Counted from the stretch's first letter, positions 1-11,468 are shown. The stretch is 64,000 nt of DNA from Micromussa lordhowensis (GCA_964020085.1 OZ026599.1:25421734-25485733), one strand, 5' to 3'. Program-made: numbers and translations. The notes: generated from the sequence alone by a model not told the origin.

Positions 1-210
1 GAAAAAATGAGATTATTTCGTGTTACCTAGCAACCTTATAAACGAAGTACTGTGGAGCATAGGCGCGGGAGATTATAAGAAAACGTTTTTTAAAATCTTC
101 CTCGGATCGATGATACACTTGAATGTGTAGTGTACAATTTGATTTGCCTGTCGCTGCGAAAGCTAAGAAACAAAGAAGGGAGCAAAGCTATGATCTGGGC
201 TCTTTTCCTT

Positions 211-500
211 TCAAACATATTCCGTTCGTTCGGTTGTTATTATAACGCTGTACTGTACATTGCTTGATGTCCTGGACTCAGGCTTGTCTTTCCATAAACA
301 TCCAAATAAAACACGCATCACTTCGGAGTGATGATTGCATTTTCTCATCTTCAACAGGTTCGCAAGCCTCTGGTTGCTTTTCCTGCTGGGTTGTAACGAT
401 ATCCGCGGGACTAAAAACATCATAAAGGCGGCAAGAAAGGAGATGCCACCACATGAGTAGAACGCTCCTTCGTAATCACCAAATATGTCATACAACCAAC
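211..500 (-). CDS. MCT-A exon 4 (last TM and C-tail)
   Basis: The acceptor TTTGCAG ends at 501. The exon completes a glycine codon and continues WLYDIFGDYEGAFYSCGGISFLAAFMMFLVP (last membrane segment), then a basic cytoplasmic tail of about 60 residues ending at the TGA at 213-211. No clear AATAAA was found in the 210 bases left downstream. Confidence 0.87.
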
Positions 501-937
501 CTGCAAAGAGTGTGGATCAAATTATCATTTCAATATATCATTAGGATGCACATCCAAACTCTCACAACTAGCACTGAACGGTGTGTCTCGGTGAGAGAAA
601 GAAAGAAAAAAAGACAGATTGCCCGAAAAAGAGACAGGCAGAGGCAGACAGACAAATAAAGACACATACATAGACACAGACAGCAGGTAGACAGACAGAC
701 AGACAGACAGACACAGACAGACAGACAGATAAACAGACAGATAGACAGGCAGAGGCAGACAGACAAATAAAGACACATACATAGACACAGACAGCAGGTA
801 GACAGACAGACAGACAGACAGACACAGACAGACAGACACAGACAGACAGACAGATAAACAGACAGATAGACAGACAGACAGACAGAAAGACAGACAGACA
901 GACAGACAGATAGACAGACAGACAGATAAAGGGGGCA

Positions 938-974
<37 letters not shown>

Positions 975-1817
975 TATTACAAGATAATTTGGTTTTATCA
1001 ACTGGGTTGATAATGTGAATTGTCCACCGTAAAGAGATTCGGAAGCTGACGTTCGAGCGTTAGCCCTTCGTCGGAGCGAATCCAGACGAATCCAGACGAT
1101 AGATAGATAGCCAGACACACAGACAGATTGATGGACAGACAGACAAAAAGACAAACAGACAGACAATTAGACAGGCAGACAGACACACAGACAGACAGAC
1201 ACAGGCAGACAGACAGACAGAGAAAGAGAGATCAATTGGAATTCACATCTGTTAGCAACTCGCGATCTATCAAGTTATTCAATTAGACACGCGGGTGTAG
1301 CCTTCCTTCCATTTCAAATCAGTCAAGTAAGATTTGTTATCTTTGTCTAGACTGTTCTTTCTTGGTTTCTATCTGTAAACTCTCACCATCAACCAGCCAA
1401 AAAAACCATAGCCTGCAGAACAGGCGTAATTTTTTGCGTATTTCAGGTGAACATAGGCGAAAGCGAGGCGAGCGCGAAGCGCGAGTTGCGTGCGAGGGAA
1501 GGAGCGCTAAAAAATCCCGCCTGTAGTCACACCACGGTTTCTTCCAACCGTTCGCCAGGCGAACGGTTTTTGCTGATTGGTTACTTGATTGATTTTTGCT
1601 GATTGGTTACTTTAGAAAAAGACGCGTCTAAACCGGTTGCTAGACACTTCAATCTGCCGAACCATTCTAAGCAACGTTTCGAGCGTTAGCCCTTCGTCGG
1701 AGCGAATCGATTCGCTCCGACGAAGGGCTAACGCTCGAAACGTCAGCTTCCGAATCTCTTTACGGTGGACAATTCACATTATCAACCCAGTTGATAAAAC
1801 CAAATTATCTTGTAATA

Positions 1818-1854
<37 letters not shown>

Positions 1855-4800
1855 TGCCCCCTTTATTCTAAGCAACATATGGCAGTGTGCGGCCTCTCCC
1901 TACATCAAGGAAGCACAGAAAGCCGCAAAACTCTTGAACAAAGATTTATTTTTCAAATCGGCACTCTTAATCCTCACGGTATCAACGAACGCTTTTCATT
2001 CAACTAATTCATTCTGTTGTTTTTCACGTTGCCAGGCACCAACCAATAGCGTAGCGTAGCGTAGCTCCATATTTCTTTATATAAACCACACACAACCCAC
2101 AATTCCTTGATTCGCTCCGACGAAGGGCTAACGCTCGAAACGTCAGCTTTCGAATCTCTTTACGGTGGACAATTCACATTATCAACCCAGTTGATAAAAC
2201 CAAATTATCTGGTAAGTAATTAGTTTGGCACTCCATTGAAAACCTCTCTTACATTGCAACATCAGTTTGGTTTAAGATTAAAAATGCTGTCATAATGTCC
2301 CTTACCTGCAATAGGTGGTCCAAGAAACATCGGGAACGCCATAACTGTGAAGGCACTTCCTAGAGCGTAGGACATTTTTTCTGGACCAACGATGTCACTG
2401 GTGACCAGCGGAATCAACAGTATAAAGCATGGTTCAAAAAACCCGAAGGTTACAGCGTAAGCAGTCAGTCCCCCGTAACTCGTTGCCAAGGTAACCAAGA
2501 AGGAGCATAACCCGATTGCAAACAGACCCATCTGATACATGTGAATTCGATTGACGCAGGGGAGATCTGCCATTTTGCCGAAAAAAAGTCGGCCAACCGT
2601 CGACGCTACCGACAAATAACCGATCAGAAACGAAGCGTCTGTCGGAGAAACACCAAGATCTTCGGCGTGCCTGACCTTGATTGAAAACAAATAATCACTG
2701 TTGTAACAATGAAGGTTGATTGCTTTTTAATGTACCTCTATCTACAACATAGACCGGCTCTATTTCCGCCTCTCTCCTCGAGCCTATCTACAACATAGTT
2801 TTACAAAATTTAACTCTACGGTGTTATCCCTCTCATGACGTACATCAAAACCTGTTAGGAGTGAATTTGTCCGCAACGTTTCCAATTACTCAACAATTCT
2901 GGAACTCCGAGTTCAAAACACCTTTATACAAATAGTTATAAAGCAGCACCTCTTTCCTGGATGTTGTAAAGACTTTTTGATCTTTAACTACAAAAACCAA
3001 TTTCTAAAAGAAATCCCGTGTGAAGCAAACATTTCAACAATTGAATTTTAAACTTTAAAATACATTGAATGTATCGGCGATCTAAACGTGTTTAAAACAT
3101 ACTAAGCAAAACGTTTTTACGTGTCGGTAAAAATGAGCAAAAAATTACAATATAAGTGACAGTATGCCGATAAACTAAACATAAGGCCGCAATGTTCTTG
3201 AAAGTGTTACACTGTTAGAGAAAACTAGACTTTTCAGGATTAGCCAGTCTGCAGTCATTGTAAATGAGCAAGCCACGCCTACAAGAGCTTTTCAGCGCTA
3301 TATTTCGTTTTCATGTATCACATGTACGTCCAAGCTGTAATGTTTTGTCCTTAAATTGTAAGGAAAAACAGTTCAACAAGTTAAAGTAACATTTGCTAGG
3401 AACGTATAACGGTATTAGACTAGAGGGCGACAAATGCATCTGTGATTTAAGCGTGTATAAAACATATATGAACTTTTTTAAACAAGGCAATATTTGTCAA
3501 ATTCTGGGGATTACAGGTAGACAAATTAGCAGGAAGGGAGACTTACAAAAATTAGTAAAACGCCATTTTTTAGTGAAGCAAAACATTTAAAAGCTATCGT
3601 TTAAAACTCTTACCAGGTGAACGAATGGCACGAAATAACCAAGCTGAAATGTCGCTAGTGATGCTATCCAGATAAGGTATCCTTTATTTTTAAATATACT
3701 GCAGTCAAAAAGCCTCTTCACCTCTCCCCCCTGGGTCCTGTCATTGTACTGAGAATACTTGGCGGGAACGGGTCGGAACGTTGCACCACATAATATAACC
3801 AGGCTAAAAATTCCCGCCACGATTCGAAACGTGCTCGACACGCCAAAACGTAGAAAAAGGGCTTGGACGCCTGGGCCAATCACAAGCGTCCCGACTCCAC
3901 TTCCGGCCGTTACCAGGCCATTTACGACCGCAATTCGCCTCTTGAAGTATTTCGAGAGTACTATTATGGTGGGAAAGTAGCACAAGCTCGTCCCAGAGCC
4001 AAACATCAAGCCATAAGTTAGATACAACGGCAGGAGATTGGTGACCAATGAAGATAGCAGCAGTCCTGCTATGCAGATGAGACCCCCGCATATGGTGACA
4101 ATTCTACAACCAAGTCTTTCGCACAGGGAGGTGGCAAGTGGACCAAGGAAAAACATAATGCCAGTCGCAAGGGAGCCGACCCATGCTACAAAGAACAAGT
4201 GAGATAGTTAGCCTTGCAACAGTTAAATTCTATTTTCGCCTCGTTCCAGATGCATGCGTTTTATAATTACAGTGAAACTCTCCCCAGGTCTAACGCGGAC
4301 ACCAGCATGTCCGTTTCTTTTCGAGAAGTTCTTACGTTTAAAAACTAGATAAAAATGCGGCGAACGCCGAAATATGATAAAAATATGTACAAAAGTGTAA
4401 AAAGTGCTAAAAATATATGGAGTAATGAACGGTAGCTAGAGAAAACAATAGACAAAAAATAATTAATTACAAGAACTGTTCTAAACAAATAATTTGGCGC
4501 GGATAGAGTCACACTGTTTGTTTAGCGATGGTTTCAGTTCTTTTATAAAAAACATTTCAAAAACAAGACAATCAAACTTGTTTTGGCACTTTCTCAGAAT
4601 TCTAAAACTCTTTGCGATGTTGTTAGGTTCCAATGCATGTTTCTCTCTCAGATGGTCGCCGATGGTTGCCCCTTTGTGCTCTTCAATGCGCTGGTGAAGG
4701 TGCCGGCAGGTATATCCGACATAACCTGCGTCGCACAGGTCACACTTGAATTGGTACACAACGCACTGTTGGCTTACAAGGGGTGGCTTCTCTTCACGGA

Positions 4801-6778
4801 TCCGGATCTCTTCTTTGATCTTTTTGCTCGTGTAGACAGGGGTAATATCCGCACTGATCTTACGGCTTAGGTCGGCAAGTTGTCTCCGTACGGCGTTCGC
4901 AGATTTTTGGTCCTTGAAGGGCAACACGACTCTGATTGGGTCCCCACGCTTCTCATCAACGTGGGTGCGTGATTCCTCGGAAACTTTTGAATCAACGAAA
5001 AGGCGGATGGTGGACTGTACATGATCTTCAGGATAACACAGACGGGAAAAGATCTCTTTGAGGCGTTCACATTCCTCGTGAAAGGCCTTCCACGTTTAAC
5101 ATTCGTTATTTAAAGAGCCATAAGTGCCACAATATAGTTATTTTATACTTCACAGTACTTAAACGTAAATAAGTCTATTTTACTTGCTGAGAACAAGTTT
5201 AGTACTCTTCAAAGATCACGAATACTACAGGTGTTACAAATGCTTAATTGGCCGAGCTTTCATGCGATTTCTCGTACATAATATGACTTTGAAAATTACG
5301 AATGCATTAATTTGCACTGAAGGTCAACATTTCAATATAACAATAAATTGGCCAGCTCTCAGCCAATCACAATGCAGTAATTTTCTCAGTCATATAATAA
5401 GATCTTTGAGATGTCAGTCTGGTTGGAAATACTATCTTTTTGGCCTGGTGCTTGAGTAAAATCCAAATTGGAATCCTTCAGGGGTTGAACTCAAATTTTC
5501 TGAGGATCCTAACGTTGTTATCAAGAGTCTCTTTGGTGTTATCAAACTCTGGAAATTCCCCTGGGAAAATCTTTACCCTTCTTGAGACTAAAGTGTTGAA
5601 AGCAAAAGTAAAAGAAAGTGAATCTGATACGAACCTGTAGCTCCTCTTTGAGATTTTAATTCCTTCACGAGCTCCGTGTAAACAATTCCTGCCGTGTTTT
5701 GCATTCCGAGCACAATAAACTGAACGAGGAATGCACCGAGACAGACAACCCAACCCCACCCTCCATCGGGATGAGTTTTGACGACGATGTGAAACTGACG
5801 AGTGTTCGAGTCAGTCAAATTGCTGTCTGAAGGGTTTCCGTTGCGACTGTCTTTGAAACCTGTCTCCGTGATCTCCGCGCAATCGCAGGTGATACCAGTT
5901 TCCACGTCACTCAAACGAGATGTCTTTCTGGGTGATCGCGAGCTTTTGTTCTTCGTCATCGATGATGTAGTCTTGGAGATCGCTATATCCGACGTTTCTG
6001 GAAATATAAGTGGTGCACTATGAAATAAGGAACTTATTTCATCCTCGTTGTTTGCCGCGCTTTGTCCTATGACAACAGGAACCTTTTGCGTTGCAGTTGG
6101 GAACAATGATTGTGTATCAAGTACGGAATCTCTTTCGATGCCTGAAGTCGCCAGCTTTGCGAAGTGCGGTTCTTCAATTTCGGCGTCCATTGTGCTTCGT
6201 TCTCGTTGAGGTATTTCACTATCCAGCTGTAGCACCTCATTGATAAGTCGCAGAGTATCATATACAATATCGGCAGCCTCTTGGTCTACGACGGATATAC
6301 TCAGTCTGCTTTGCTGGAGGGAACAATTTTCCTGCGACGACCTCAGTGAGCGACCGTCTGTGCATGATTTTGTCGCACTCAAAAATGATAGTCTCTTCCC
6401 TATGGAAAGTACACTCCGTATTCCATGTACCATTTCATCCTCTCCATCTAATACATCCTTCGCTGTGTCCACATTTATGTCATTATGCAACAACGAAACA
6501 TTTTGGATTTTTCCGGATTCTGTTTGATTAAGCAAGGAACCCTTTGTTGCATCTGGTGTGGCTTGCAGTGGGTTCGAATCATTCTTTGAAAACTCATTAT
6601 GTGAAATATCACCTGTTATATTGGATGAATCTTCGGGTAGATCATGCAAACAGTTTTCACCTACACTAACACACGAAGTGTCGGAGTCAAAATGTGGAAA
6701 GACATAGTTTCCACCCGCGCTGTTCTGTCTGTAAACCACATCTTTTTCCCCTTTATGCCTGTCATGGTTTTCAGGCAT
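211..6778 (-). CDS. MCT-A: SLC16 monocarboxylate-transporter-like protein, complete gene (4 coding exons)
   Basis: Coding exons (transcript order) 6778-5635, 4185-3614, 2675-2306 and 500-211 join in frame through GT-AG introns of phase 1, 0 and 1 to about 791 aa. Family marks: the TM1 signature PDGGWGWVV near residue 337, the second conserved MCT motif YFKRRIAVVNGLVTAGSGVGT in exon 2, and about 12 hydrophobic segments ending in exon 4. SLC16 proteins are major-facilitator carriers for lactate, pyruvate, thyroid hormone or aromatic amino acids; the substrate here cannot be told. The start is the first ATG after upstream in-frame non-ATG codons. The odd feature is about 335 residues of polar, Ser/Thr/Asp-rich sequence before TM1, where most family members have 10-100. 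The C-terminus ends in E-Y-V, which could fit a class III PDZ ligand. A second, tandem SLC16 gene follows upstream at 12.6-19.1 kb. Confidence 0.88.
650..930. repeat. (CAGA)n microsatellite, imperfect
   Basis: About 280 bases dominated by cagacagacagaca with interruptions and an internal duplication (the block with gacacatacatagacacagacagcag occurs twice, near 660 and 770). It gives spurious Val-Cys-Leu-Ser open frames on the minus strand. It lies in the last intron of MCT-A. Confidence 0.9.
931..1085 (-). mobile_element. Hammerhead-like repeat, single arm inside microsatellite
   Basis: Begins with GGGGGCAAGTTTCTAAAG and ends with the hammerhead-like domain, read on the minus strand at 1082-1036. 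Stem I GATTC/GAATC, stem II GGGC-TAAC-GCTC and the GTC cleavage triplet are present. The conserved GAAAC has lost one A, and CUGACGA reads CCGACGA. Both changes would be expected to disable cleavage. Confidence 0.7.
1082..1225. repeat. Second (CAGA)/(GATA) microsatellite block
   Basis: A continuation of the same tetranucleotide array beyond the hammerhead-like repeat arm, with gatagatagata and cagacagacaga runs. The position suggests the arm was inserted into one long microsatellite and split it. Confidence 0.75.
1410..1530. mobile_element. Small TIR element (MITE-like)
   Basis: Ends share acaggcgtaatttttt (1420-1435) and, inverted, aaaaaatcccgcctgt (1509-1524), 13 of 16 matching. The interior is GC-rich and purine-biased (gcgaggcgagcgcgaagcgcg). 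No coding capacity. Confidence 0.4.
1676..1864 (+). mobile_element. Hammerhead-like repeat, inverted-arm copy with 12-bp TSD
   Basis: Flanked by direct repeats ATTCTAAGCAAC at 1664-1675 and 1865-1876. A short inverted arm (1676-1708) joins a full arm that ends GCCCCC. The junction (1676-1744) is nearly palindromic, so the ribozyme-like sequence is present on both strands. The plus-strand domain at 1709-1756 is described separately. Confidence 0.8.
1709..1756 (+). ncRNA. Hammerhead-ribozyme-like domain (copy 1)
   Basis: Seen: GATTC (1709-1713) pairs with GAATC (1752-1756), and GCT (1714-1716) with AGC (1745-1747), as a two-part stem I with a TTCC internal loop. The core CCGACGA is at 1717-1723. 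Stem II is GGGC/GCTC with loop TAAC (1725-1736). GAAAC is at 1737-1741 and the GTC cleavage triplet at 1742-1744. Known: the hammerhead consensus is CUGANGA...GAAA...NUH, and hammerheads with a very short stem III have been reported in Penelope-like retroelements. Odd: the U of CUGA is C here, one extra A precedes stem II, and stem III is only A-C/G-U without a loop, so activity in this copy is doubtful or needs dimers. Confidence 0.65.
2109..2215 (+). mobile_element. Hammerhead-like repeat, truncated arm
   Basis: The same 48-nt ribozyme-like domain (2109-2156, TTCC changed to TTTC) followed by the conserved body to ...ACCAAATTATCT. It lacks the distal part that ends GCCCCC. No direct repeat could be assigned. 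It lies in the last intron of MCT-A. Confidence 0.7.
2306..2675 (-). CDS. MCT-A exon 3 (TM8-TM11 region)
   Basis: The 370-nt exon runs from VRHAEDLGVSPTDASFLIGY to GPPIAG, with an AAG acceptor above 2675 and a GTAAG donor at 2305-2301. The matching exon in MCT-B is also exactly 370 nt. It includes the conserved GRLFFGKMAD element seen in SLC16 proteins. Confidence 0.87.
3614..4185 (-). CDS. MCT-A exon 2 (TM2-TM7 region)
   Basis: The acceptor TTGTAG lies just above 4185; the donor GTAAGA starts at 3613. The exon starts by completing an alanine codon (AWVGSLATG) and ends at ...PFVHL in phase 0. It contains the conserved MCT stretch YFKRRIAVVNG. Length 572 nt, against 584 nt for the matching exon of MCT-B. 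Confidence 0.87.
4481..5093 (-). pseudogene. Penelope-like element remnant: C-terminal GIY-YIG endonuclease domain
   Basis: One minus-strand frame stays open for about 200 codons, from near WKAFHEECERLKEIF to the stop at 4481. It holds a linker with LPFKDQ and then VYQFKCDLCDAGYVGYTCRHLHQRIEEHK. This is the zinc-associated GIY-YIG endonuclease form found C-terminal to reverse transcriptase in Penelope-like elements (CxxC, then YVGYT and the HxxxRxxEH helix). The reverse transcriptase part is absent, so this is a 5'-truncated copy. It sits in MCT-A intron 1 in the gene's orientation and is not part of the transporter. Confidence 0.82.
5635..6778 (-). CDS. MCT-A exon 1 (long N-terminal tail plus TM1)
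   Basis: Begins at ATG 6778-6776 (MPENHDRHKG...) and ends at 5635 before a GT donor (GTTCGT, weaker than the usual GTAAGT). It encodes the whole hydrophilic tail, then PDGGWGWVV and TM1, ending in ...SQRGAT plus one base. The paralogue's first exon is cut at the equivalent codon, which supports the donor despite its poor consensus. The tail is rich in Ser, Thr, Asp and Asn and has runs such as SSRSPRKTSR that look like phosphorylation or basic patches. Confidence 0.8.
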
Positions 6779-6893
6779 TCCCGAGAAAACAGCTGGCCAG
6801 TCAAACAAACTCAATAAAAAGTAGACGCTGTATAAGTCCAAGGCGGGGCCGATTTGAGTGTGATCCAATTGTTGGAAGCCTGAGGATCACACA

Positions 6894-6899
6894 TTTATA
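6894..6899 (-). promoter_or_regulatory. Candidate TATA box for MCT-A
   Basis: The minus strand reads CGCTATAAATGTG about 115 bases upstream of the MCT-A start codon. This is a good TATAAA match at a plausible distance if the 5' leader is short and unspliced. No transcript evidence is available, and an upstream non-coding exon is equally possible. Confidence 0.3.
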
Positions 6900-6900
6900 G

Positions 6901-9600
6901 CGGCTTTCTGCGAAAGAGAGAATAAATAAAATCAACGGACGAAATGGAAAACCAGGAAATACTGTGTAATCCCGATTTTTCGAACTTCAAAGGGAAACGA
7001 ATATTGGTTTGAAAAATCGGGTAGTTCGAGATGAAATTACAGTGTTCGGCTGAGAGGAGAAAAACGACGTTTGCTTCGAGTTCTCAAAGTGTGCGAAAAA
7101 TCGAGTGTCGGAGAAATCTGATTTCAATGATCGAGAAATAGATTTTATCAGAGGTTTAAGCTTACTAACACGAATTTAATTTTGCGGTCTTAGAGAGAAA
7201 GTTCTTCTTGATCCTGTTGCTCAATACTTGACTAGCAAGGCCAGGCATTTAACTTCAAATAATTCGGAGTGCTTTTTCAACCAAGGCAATGAAACTAACG
7301 CTTCGAGATATAATCACTTGAGCGGGTGAAAAAGCCACTTAACATTGAGGAAACGTTTAGGTTTGGTTTGGCATTTGATTGGCTTACGAAACAACTTACT
7401 TTTGATTGGCTCGCCATGTTTCACAAACTTTTGTTCTAAAATTATGAAGCACAAAGAAAGCAAAAGCCAAACTCAAAGTAATCCAGAATTCCTTGGGCTT
7501 TCCGTTATTAGTATTGTGGTCACGGCAAGCTCGCGTTACTAGCTTGACCAATCAGAGTGCTTCACGAGTTTTTCTCGCCTCGCGTTTTACCGCCTTTAAG
7601 GCCAATCACGCGCATTGTTTCGTACGAGCGATCTCATTGGCTTATTGCCTTGTTTCCGTATTTTGCATAAACTGCTATTGCTTCGGGTTTTCGACATTCG
7701 AATGAAAACCTCCCTACTAATTACACGCCGTTCAGTCGATATGGATTACGTCACAATGTTATTTTGTCGATACACAGAGCATCAAAAAGAAAATGTGAAG
7801 GAGATTGTATCGATAACAATGAAACCGGGATATTCAAACGTACCTCTAAAAGTAAAATAGCTTAGTCACACAGCTGAAAACTCCATTCACCATCGCGCTT
7901 CCGCGCGCGGCATTTATGATGGTCGTTGTAATTAGGAAGAAACTAAATTACATCATATACTCTAATTGCGGTAATTAAATAACATGATAAGATATTTCAA
8001 TTAGCGTGACGTCAGATAGGATTACGCGTATAATTAACGTGTTTTTACGTTAGCGAATCTCATATACAGTGCCAATAAATTTAAAAATCCTTAATTAACC
8101 TCGGATCAGTTCAAGCTTCCTGATTGCTTCACTGAAGGTGCTTTCCATTTTATCAGATTGACCAGTCTTACCAACTGCTGTAAAATGACACGACATTTTT
8201 CGATCAAACCGTGACAACCGAAAAGAATGACTATTACTTTAATTTTTTTTTATATTCCTTTCAATCCTTCACATAAGTGAAAACCTATTTGGAGAGAAGT
8301 TGGGCAACGAACCAGTTTGTCAAAATGGAGCGGCAAATTTTTGACCGACTGATGAAAGGGTGGACCTTCTCCAAAGGCGGTGCTCTCGCCCTACGAAATT
8401 CTTGCGTAAGGCACATATATTTTCGACAATGTTATCAAGGCGGGGGTAAACATGAATAAGTGTGAAATTTGAAGTGATATAAAAAAGGAAATTGTTAGGA
8501 TTAAGATGGGTTGGAACTGACTACCAGTCAGTTGACCCCCGCAAAAGAGAGCCCCAGGTTGCTAGGGAATTGTTTGGTATCCGTCTACTAATTCTTCACT
8601 TCAAATTTCAATTTTACAAGTCCATCAAATCTTCAACATTTCATATTTTCCTCAATTTAACCTATCCTTTGAGAAAAAATGCCCCAAAATGCCCCAAAAT
8701 TACCCAAAAATTTACACAAAACCGCCAAACAGTGGTTAATGAGATAAGCAGAGAGATTGAGTGTCGCTTGAAACGTGACCGAGATATTGGCAGAAAGGCC
8801 GTGTTAAGCGACCTCAAAACAGCCTTCACGTTTACCCCCGCCTTAATTCGGATATTCTGTGACAATTTTCCAGAATATAGACGACTTTAAAAGAGATTAT
8901 GGAAGGAATATTTCGCTAGCTTTCTACACATATTTTATGACTACATTTTCATTCAAAAAATGTCGATAAGTGGACAACGCCACAAATTTTCTTCCTTTTC
9001 AGGCCATCATTTTGTTTTGAACAAGATGCGCTGCTGGCCAGGGCTTTTTACCTCTAGGCCCTGGGCACTAGTTTGTTTTTAGCTTAGCGACCGCTCCGAC
9101 CTTTGCTTTTTCACGTGGCAAATGTCTCTTATTACGAGCATTTTCTGTTATGAAGTATTCGAAATACCCTGGTATCTGGACTCAAAATGAGAACAAGACT
9201 TTGTGTCTGACTGCCGGCGATCCCTGCAGTTTTCAGCAAAGATAGAGGTTGTGTTCCAAGGCACGTTTGTAGTAGAGTTTAAGATACAAGCTTAAGCTCG
9301 TACCTTAACAAGGAGCAGGTAGGTGTTTCGAAAAGTTCATTGGCTAAAATGTGATTAATGATTAATATGGTAACTACCTGATGATTATAAAACGCCAACT
9401 AAGAATAGAGTTAGTTATCCAGGAAATCAGGATCGATGGCCAACCCCTCCAGTTGATTTGTATCCAAAGAGTGCATCCATTGCGATGGAAAAGGCGTCAC
9501 CTCAACAGGGGTGGGGGGGGGGGGGGGAGGGAAGGGGTGCGAGCATGCTGCTCCCCCTCAGTGTCTAAATGTGTCTAAAACGTGTTTCTTCCCCGCCAGA
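6901..9600. other. Intergenic, no gene recognised
   Basis: AT-rich with only short open frames. The longest (8492-8890, plus) shows no recognisable domain and has composition like its surroundings. A run of 16 G at 9513-9530 is the only striking feature. Confidence 0.6.
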
Positions 9601-9612
9601 TTTTCAGTTCGT

Positions 9613-9925
9613 AGATGTCATTAGAGAATACTAGATTTGTATTGAAAGGTTATATTGAAAGCCAACTATGATTGTTACTGGCAAATGATCATTGGTTTTT
9701 GCATTTGAAATGTGATCTACCTAATAGTCAGTAGCTGTGATCTGCCTTCATACAAGTTCGCAGAGGTTGGTAGCTCGACCATTAAATGGAGAATACGCTA
9801 CTGGATTTGTGTTTAAAGGTTATATTGAAAGCCAGGTATGAGTGTAACTGGCAAATGATTGTTTTTGCATTTGAAACGTGGTCTACTGAATAGTAATTAA
9901 CTATGATTTGCCTTTGTACAAGTAT
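9613..9925. repeat. Diverged tandem duplication, two units of about 165 bp
   Basis: Both units contain attgaaaggttatattgaaagcca / gtttaaaggttatattgaaagcca, followed by actggcaaatgat, tttttgcatttgaaa and tacaag at corresponding distances. Identity is roughly 75-80% by eye, so this is an old duplication. Confidence 0.6.
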
Positions 9926-11468
9926 GGGGTGACAGTGACAGTGTTGAACCTCTGTGTGCAGATGCCTCCTGTAGACAGACAGCTCCTGTAAGATGACACT
10001 TAGTCATGATCCCCAGCCACACACAAACACTACATTTTTAACTTCCCACCAGCAAAACGTCTCCCAAAATCATTTAATTCAATCCCTCCAGACAACTGTG
10101 TTTATTTTTTCCAACTTTAGAACAAGTTGCATTTATTTTTTTTTGCTAAAGCAACTCTAAAATGAGTTGATTGTACAAACGAGTTCTACAGAATCCTTCA
10201 CACTACATAACACAAACATGTGAACACAACTTCTAAAACTAGTTTAAAATGAAACCAGAAGTACACTTACACCCTAATTGGGTGGTCTATGTAGCAGTGT
10301 AAACTTAAAAAAAAATGACTGTAAGGCCAGCTACACTGTGATAAAGATAACAAATTAATAGCACTTGTAAAACAACGCAACTTAAACTTGCATCTTCTCA
10401 AAACATGTTTGGACACATTTCATACCCTAGTACTCTACATAACAAAAGAACAACTTGTTGGCTACTTTTGCAAGTTGTTGTAAAAACACAAATATGTCCA
10501 ATTGTGGAATAATATTTTCCATGCTACGACTTCTGCGTGTCTTCAGATAGTGTCTTGTCCACCCATGTCTACCATTGATCTTTCAAAAGTAACAGCTAGG
10601 TACTAGGGTACATGAGTAATGTCATTTGAAACAAAAACAACAACAAATTACTACCGGTAGTTGACACCAAACAATATAGTGTAAGTGTAAAGTATTTCTT
10701 GCAAACTTCAGGATTAAAATCACTTGTAAATTCTGTGATAAGTCCCCATTGTAACCCCCCTAGAAGAATAAAATAAATTATAATTGTACTGTAGACAAAT
10801 AATCTTAAAATATTGAACCAGTGGTCAACATAAATAGTTCTTTCCATAGTTATGGCACCTGTGGAGGTTTGTTGAACTGAAAAATGACATGTGCGTTTTT
10901 AGAGGAACAAGTTTCATAATCTTGAATCAATATAATTTAGTTTAGATGCAGCTCTTTTCTGCTTTTACTCAGCTAAGTACTATCAATGATGTGAATAAAT
11001 GTGCAAACACTACTTGGTTATCTTTGATAAGCACGACATGTCTCAAGTTCAATTGATACAATGTTAGTTTATTGTGAAAGATTTTAACTGTAAAAGATTT
11101 TTAGAATATAAAGCTTTGGTCTGTGTGTCTTCTTATTTCAAGCAAGAGAATTTTTATTTGATGGTCAAAATTGTATTTCAGAAAATGAATGGCTAAAAAG
11201 GCTTTTCCTTCAAAAGTGCCATGTTGATTGACAGAGTATCCCTAAAATGAATGCAAATTTCACAACGAGCCACTTTAAAATGTCAGATCAATTTTTAATT
11301 CTTTTCTAATAGCTGTCTTTGAGAAATTTTGAATTCATGGCTTCAGTTAGTACCAATACACTCTCAGTGAAGTGCAAAATATTTAATCTTTTTCTTGATG
11401 TTTGGTGTAAATTTTGGTTAAATTGGCAAGTCACTCAAACACATCGCTTGTTTTCACTCTTCAGTTCT
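9926..11468. other. Intergenic, no gene recognised
   Basis: AT-rich with repeated caagttgttg-like inverted motifs around 10440-10480. The 83-codon minus frame at 10596-10847 is hydrophobic by AT bias and has no family features. Confidence 0.5.

Noticed and set aside
525..1166. 213-codon minus-strand frame of Cys-Leu-Ser-Val repeats
   Set aside because: It is a translation of the CAGA microsatellite and has no protein-like composition outside the repeat.
8492..8890. 132-codon plus-strand frame
   Set aside because: No start context, motif or codon bias; contains tandem gccccaaaat repeats and AT-rich filler.
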